Source: Lineus longissimus
Lineage: Eukaryota; Nemertea; Pilidiophora; Heteronemertea; Lineidae
DNA: 64,000 nt
Assembly (NCBI RefSeq): GCF_910592395.1
Contig: NC_088322.1
Location: 3,938,175-4,002,174 of the forward strand
Direction: 5' to 3'
Shown: positions 61,431 to 64,000 of the stretch, piece after piece
How the letters are laid out: every line of letters begins with the position of its first letter
How positions within the stretch are numbered: the stretch's first letter is position 1
Made by a program: the position numbers and the translations under genes
Notes under the pieces: generated by a model
Told to the model about the DNA's origin: nothing
Databases searched by the model: none
The model's input: the letters and a program-made list of their open reading frames with translations, nothing else

Positions 61431-62384
61431 ATGCGAAAAAGAGAGGACAGTGTTGCTACAGCGACATTTTTACTCCGACTACATAAAATGACCACCCTGA
61501 TGCAACACCATGTTTCGAATGAAGACGGCGGCGATAGCATTGGTGACCCACGAGTGAATAATATTTCGAAAGATAAACACACGCCGTTTTTTTGCAACTC
61601 CCCCCTCGAATATCTTCACTCAGCCAGACCACCGTGTGTTTTCTGTACGCTATCGATGTCTAAAGGCATGGGTTGGGTGTTGAACGACGCCGTGAAGATG
61701 AGCAAGGAGGAAATGCAAATGGTCGGCTCCGGCTGTGGTCTTTCGAACCATAACGTAAAATGGAAAAGTTTTAACCACTCTTCGAGTTCGGGAAAACACC
61801 AAAGTGGTGGTAGTGGTGGACTTAGAGATATCGCTCTCGGTATGAGTGGTGGTGGTGGTGGGAGCGGATCGGGTGGTGATATTCTAAATACGCATTTGAA
61901 TAATCCACAACCGTTTATTTACACTGCCGGGTTAGACGATGCACACGTGACCATCGAAAATGGACTTAGCGAAATTTACAAGAATTGGTACGGTATCAAA
62001 TTTAAGACATTACTGTACAATGTTTTCGAAAAAGTCTACAAGGGGTGCATTCAACTGGCCGTTAGTAATACTACAGGCCTGAGTAAAGACGACAGCATGA
62101 TGATTTCCCACACAGACGATCAGAAAATGTGCATCGCCCTCCACGGCCACATTAACACATCTACTAATATATTATGCAAGGCTAACACGAGAAAAACACT
62201 AATAGAGTCCGACGTTTTCCAAATGGATTCGCTAGAGAAACCGCTGCACACGTGTAATGTTCCATATACTGTTCTCGCCCTGGAAACGCTACTGGAGAAT
62301 AATACCAAATTACCCACACTGGAACAAAAGCGTGTCCAGACTCTTGCTCATAATCATAGTTTAACAACGAATATCCGAATTTAG
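61431..62384 (+). CDS. 317-residue protein with C-x2-C-x25-C-x4-H motif (possible UL28-like fragment)
   Basis: First ATG at 61431; an upstream TTG at 61416 overlaps the previous gene. Near residues 65-100 the sequence has CVFC ... CGLSNH. That Cys/His spacing is similar to the zinc finger of herpesvirus terminase small subunits (UL28). A Gly/Ser-rich linker follows, then a globular C-terminus (FKTLLYNVFEKVYKGC). UL28 proteins are longer, so this would be only the middle of one. The assignment is weak and motif-based. AATAAA at 62437 ends the transcript. Confidence 0.45.
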   Translation: MRKREDSVATATFLLRLHKMTTLMQHHVSNEDGGDSIGDPRVNNISKDKHTPFFCNSPLEYLHSARPPCVFCTLSMSKGMGWVLNDAVKMSKEEMQMVGSGCGLSNHNVKWKSFNHSSSSGKHQSGGSGGLRDIALGMSGGGGGSGSGGDILNTHLNNPQPFIYTAGLDDAHVTIENGLSEIYKNWYGIKFKTLLYNVFEKVYKGCIQLAVSNTTGLSKDDSMMISHTDDQKMCIALHGHINTSTNILCKANTRKTLIESDVFQMDSLEKPLHTCNVPYTVLALETLLENNTKLPTLEQKRVQTLAHNHSLTTNIRI

Positions 62385-62436
62385 TGAACCATTGAATCAT
62401 GAATTAAGATGATTATTGTGAATTAAGACTATTGCG

Positions 62437-62442
62437 AATAAA
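62437..62442 (+). terminator. AATAAA polyadenylation signal
   Basis: About 55 bp after the stop at 62382-62384; it serves the plus-strand pair 59609-62384. Confidence 0.5.
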
Positions 62443-62483
62443 TATGTATTTGGAGATAGTACTTGCTTTTTAGTTTTTTTTAC

Positions 62484-63398
62484 TCAGGTGCTATCCTTGT
62501 TTTTCTTGTACAGTTGGGCGTACAGAATGGGAAACTGTGCCCTAGCACTACCGTACACTTTCAAATACTCCTTGATATAATCGGCCATGTATTGGTCTAC
62601 CTTGTTCTCGGGCATGATACCGACTTCAGAGAGTAGATTTTTCATCACATCTCGCATTTCATCACTGTTGCTGTATTCACATGTAACCATAGGGTATTCG
62701 ATGACATCATCACCGAGACCGCATTCTTCGAAGGTTGGTCGCATGTCCATCATTGTGTTGGGTATTTCCTCCTCGATTGTTACACCAAGTCCGTAGTTAG
62801 AAGCTTTGATTCTTTCAAAGTCGTTGATATACTGAGCCCATTCGGGGTACTTCTTTGCCATAATAGCCGTAACATGCAGCATGTATTTGCACGATTGAGC
62901 CGCACTCACAGTCATAACAAACTTGCCGTTTTCTTTCAGGAGACAATCTGATATAATACGCAGTGCTTTCGGAAAGTTTATCCAGCGCAGTGCCATGAAA
63001 GAGGTGACCACATCGAATTTCTCACCGGAATAGAGAGCCGCGACCTTCTCTTCGTCCGTAATATCACACACATCGAATCTTATTCGATTCCCGTATTTCT
63101 CATTGGCGTTTTTGATGAAACTTGGATTAAGGTCTAATGCCACGATAGAGTCAGGTGGTGGAATTTTCACACTCAAATACTTGTCCCAGAAAACGCTGGT
63201 CACTTTACCGTCGCCGCAGCCCACATCAACCACGTTACGAACCGGGTGATTTTTATACATAAAGCACATAGCGCCACACTCATCCATTACCGTCTTGAAC
63301 ATTTGAAGCTGATGATTTTTAGCTCTATATTCATCGGGATACCTGGGTGTCTTGGATGAAGACGATATGGGCGTTGAAGTAGTTGGATTTTTAGCCAT
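62484..63398 (-). CDS. Class I SAM-dependent methyltransferase (host-derived, JHAMT-like)
   Basis: Protein of 304 residues. Motif I is VVDVGCGDGK (56-65), followed by an acidic strand-2 loop (VALDLNPSF, ~83-91) and the strand-4 region FDVVTSFMALRW (~129-140). Then comes the post-motif III helix and strand (LLKENGKFVMTVS). This is a full Rossmann-type methyltransferase core that resembles small-molecule enzymes such as juvenile-hormone-acid/farnesoate methyltransferases more than RNA-cap or DNA enzymes. The substrate is unknown. It looks captured from an animal. A minus-strand TATA box lies about 90 bp upstream. The frame is intact. Confidence 0.75.
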   Translation of the reverse strand: MAKNPTTSTPISSSSKTPRYPDEYRAKNHQLQMFKTVMDECGAMCFMYKNHPVRNVVDVGCGDGKVTSVFWDKYLSVKIPPPDSIVALDLNPSFIKNANEKYGNRIRFDVCDITDEEKVAALYSGEKFDVVTSFMALRWINFPKALRIISDCLLKENGKFVMTVSAAQSCKYMLHVTAIMAKKYPEWAQYINDFERIKASNYGLGVTIEEEIPNTMMDMRPTFEECGLGDDVIEYPMVTCEYSNSDEMRDVMKNLLSEVGIMPENKVDQYMADYIKEYLKVYGSARAQFPILYAQLYKKNKDST

Positions 63399-63777
63399 TT
63401 CAATATCAGAGCACAGAACACAGTGAAACGCAGAAATGTATGATCAAGCAAGCATGAATGATAAAATGATTCAAGAACATAAGCATTTATATACAAATGG
63501 TGGTTATATTTGTTACAATTTTCTATTTACAACAAAAATGCATAATCTGGCATGTAGGGGTGAATGAAGACAATTTGGCGGACTACTCTTTGACAAAAAA
63601 TTGTCTTCGAAACTATTTACACAGCAATATAAACTTTTTTTGATTTTTCTCATTTTTATATTTTTTTTCGTGAAATTTTTTCTAAGTCCCAACTTCCTGT
63701 TCAGCATGCAAAAAAATAACTTTCAGAATTTTTCAATGTATAACTTCCTGTTCGAGATACATTTTCAGTTGTTCGAT
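63399..63777. other. Methyltransferase promoter region and spacer
   Basis: Carries the minus-strand TATA box at 63486-63493 and repeated AACTTCCTG words (63690, 63742) with a TTCTAAGTCC word. No other gene seen. Confidence 0.45.
63486..63493 (-). promoter_or_regulatory. TATA box (TATATAAA, minus strand)
   Basis: TATATAAA on the minus strand, about 90 bp upstream of the methyltransferase ATG. Confidence 0.45.
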
Positions 63778-64000
63778 TTATTGGCGATTTAGGCACAAAT
63801 TTTTTTTGGCTTCTTCTTTCAATTCACGCTGAACAACGTGTTTTACAGGATCAGAAGCAAGAATACGCTGCCCAGTGTACATGAAACCGGGTGTGATTCG
63901 ATTAGAAGTCAACTATAGGTCAAATGTCAGAAATATCTCTCTTAGTTTGTTGACACATCTACCGGTTACAGTTCCATAGTAGTCTTTGAAATTTCGTAGA
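63778..64000 (-). pseudogene. C-terminal end of a gene running off the window, with in-frame TAG
   Basis: The minus-strand frame is open from the window edge (codon at 63999) to TAG 63915-63913, then continues in phase for 44 codons to TAA 63780-63778. Sequence on both sides looks coding (NFKDYYGTVTGRCVNKLREI before; RITPGFMYTGQRILASDP, VVQRELKEEAKK after). Only the tail of the protein is visible and I cannot name the family. It is missed if frames are called only from ATG to stop. Confidence 0.5.

Noticed and set aside
1-64000. CRISPR arrays, tRNA or rRNA genes
   Set aside because: No regular spacer-repeat array, cloverleaf or rRNA-like sequence seen; tandem repeats present have no unique spacers.

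Overview
The window looks like a divergent herpesvirus-like genome segment of the kind found in marine invertebrates (malacoherpesvirus-like). Four core or core-like functions are readable: a terminase large subunit (positions 2-1633), a PD-(D/E)xK alkaline-type exonuclease (2308-4452), a two-part helicase-primase helicase (4661-9163, minus), and a possible gM-like multi-pass membrane protein (33073-34272, minus). These sit among long unrecognised genes. Several genes look captured from a metazoan: a Fos/ATF3-type bZIP factor, an Ig-like secreted protein, a class I SAM methyltransferase and Ulp1-type SUMO proteases. At least three genes read as spliced (introns 27113-27416, 38747-38911, 50619-50742 and 50991-51194). 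The exact host cannot be named. The non-viral-looking DNA resembles mollusc, annelid or lancelet genomic DNA.

Layout. 1-24 kb is a gene-dense viral block (terminase, exonuclease, helicase, bZIP, a 1567-residue protein, regulator-like genes). 24-40.8 kb is an accessory block with spliced genes, a protein with adenovirus-E1A-like Rb-binding motifs, a diverged Ulp1-like protein, and three copies (A, B, C) of a 0.9-1.2 kb repeat. 40.8-48.1 kb is almost free of convincing genes and looks like host DNA: foldback elements, a ~56-bp minisatellite, microsatellites and promoter-like CpG patches. 48.2-52.1 kb is a three-exon gene with a Ulp1 catalytic domain. 52.1-53.0 kb is a clean DNA transposon with 30-bp inverted ends and TA duplications. 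53.2-54.5 kb is repeat copy D, inverted. 54.7-64 kb is again viral block, with a possible UL28-like packaging gene and a methyltransferase.

Two features stand out. First, at least five otherwise well-preserved genes are each cut by a single in-frame stop (500, 6509, 23429, 38635, 63913), and three more places look frameshifted (about 12.57, 18.17 and 23.83 kb). Together with the transposons and the host-like DNA, this suggests an endogenised, young and decaying copy, or a mosaic assembly, rather than a clean virion genome. Second, there is a coherent cell-cycle theme. One gene carries both an LHxLYD box and an LxCxE box. The spacers and introns are full of a near-palindrome centred on TTTTGGCGAAAA, which resembles an E2F site, and of ETS-like ACTTCC(G/T)G words. 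A SUMO theme is also visible (a Ulp1 protease plus many psi-K-x-E sites). Functional links between these are inference.
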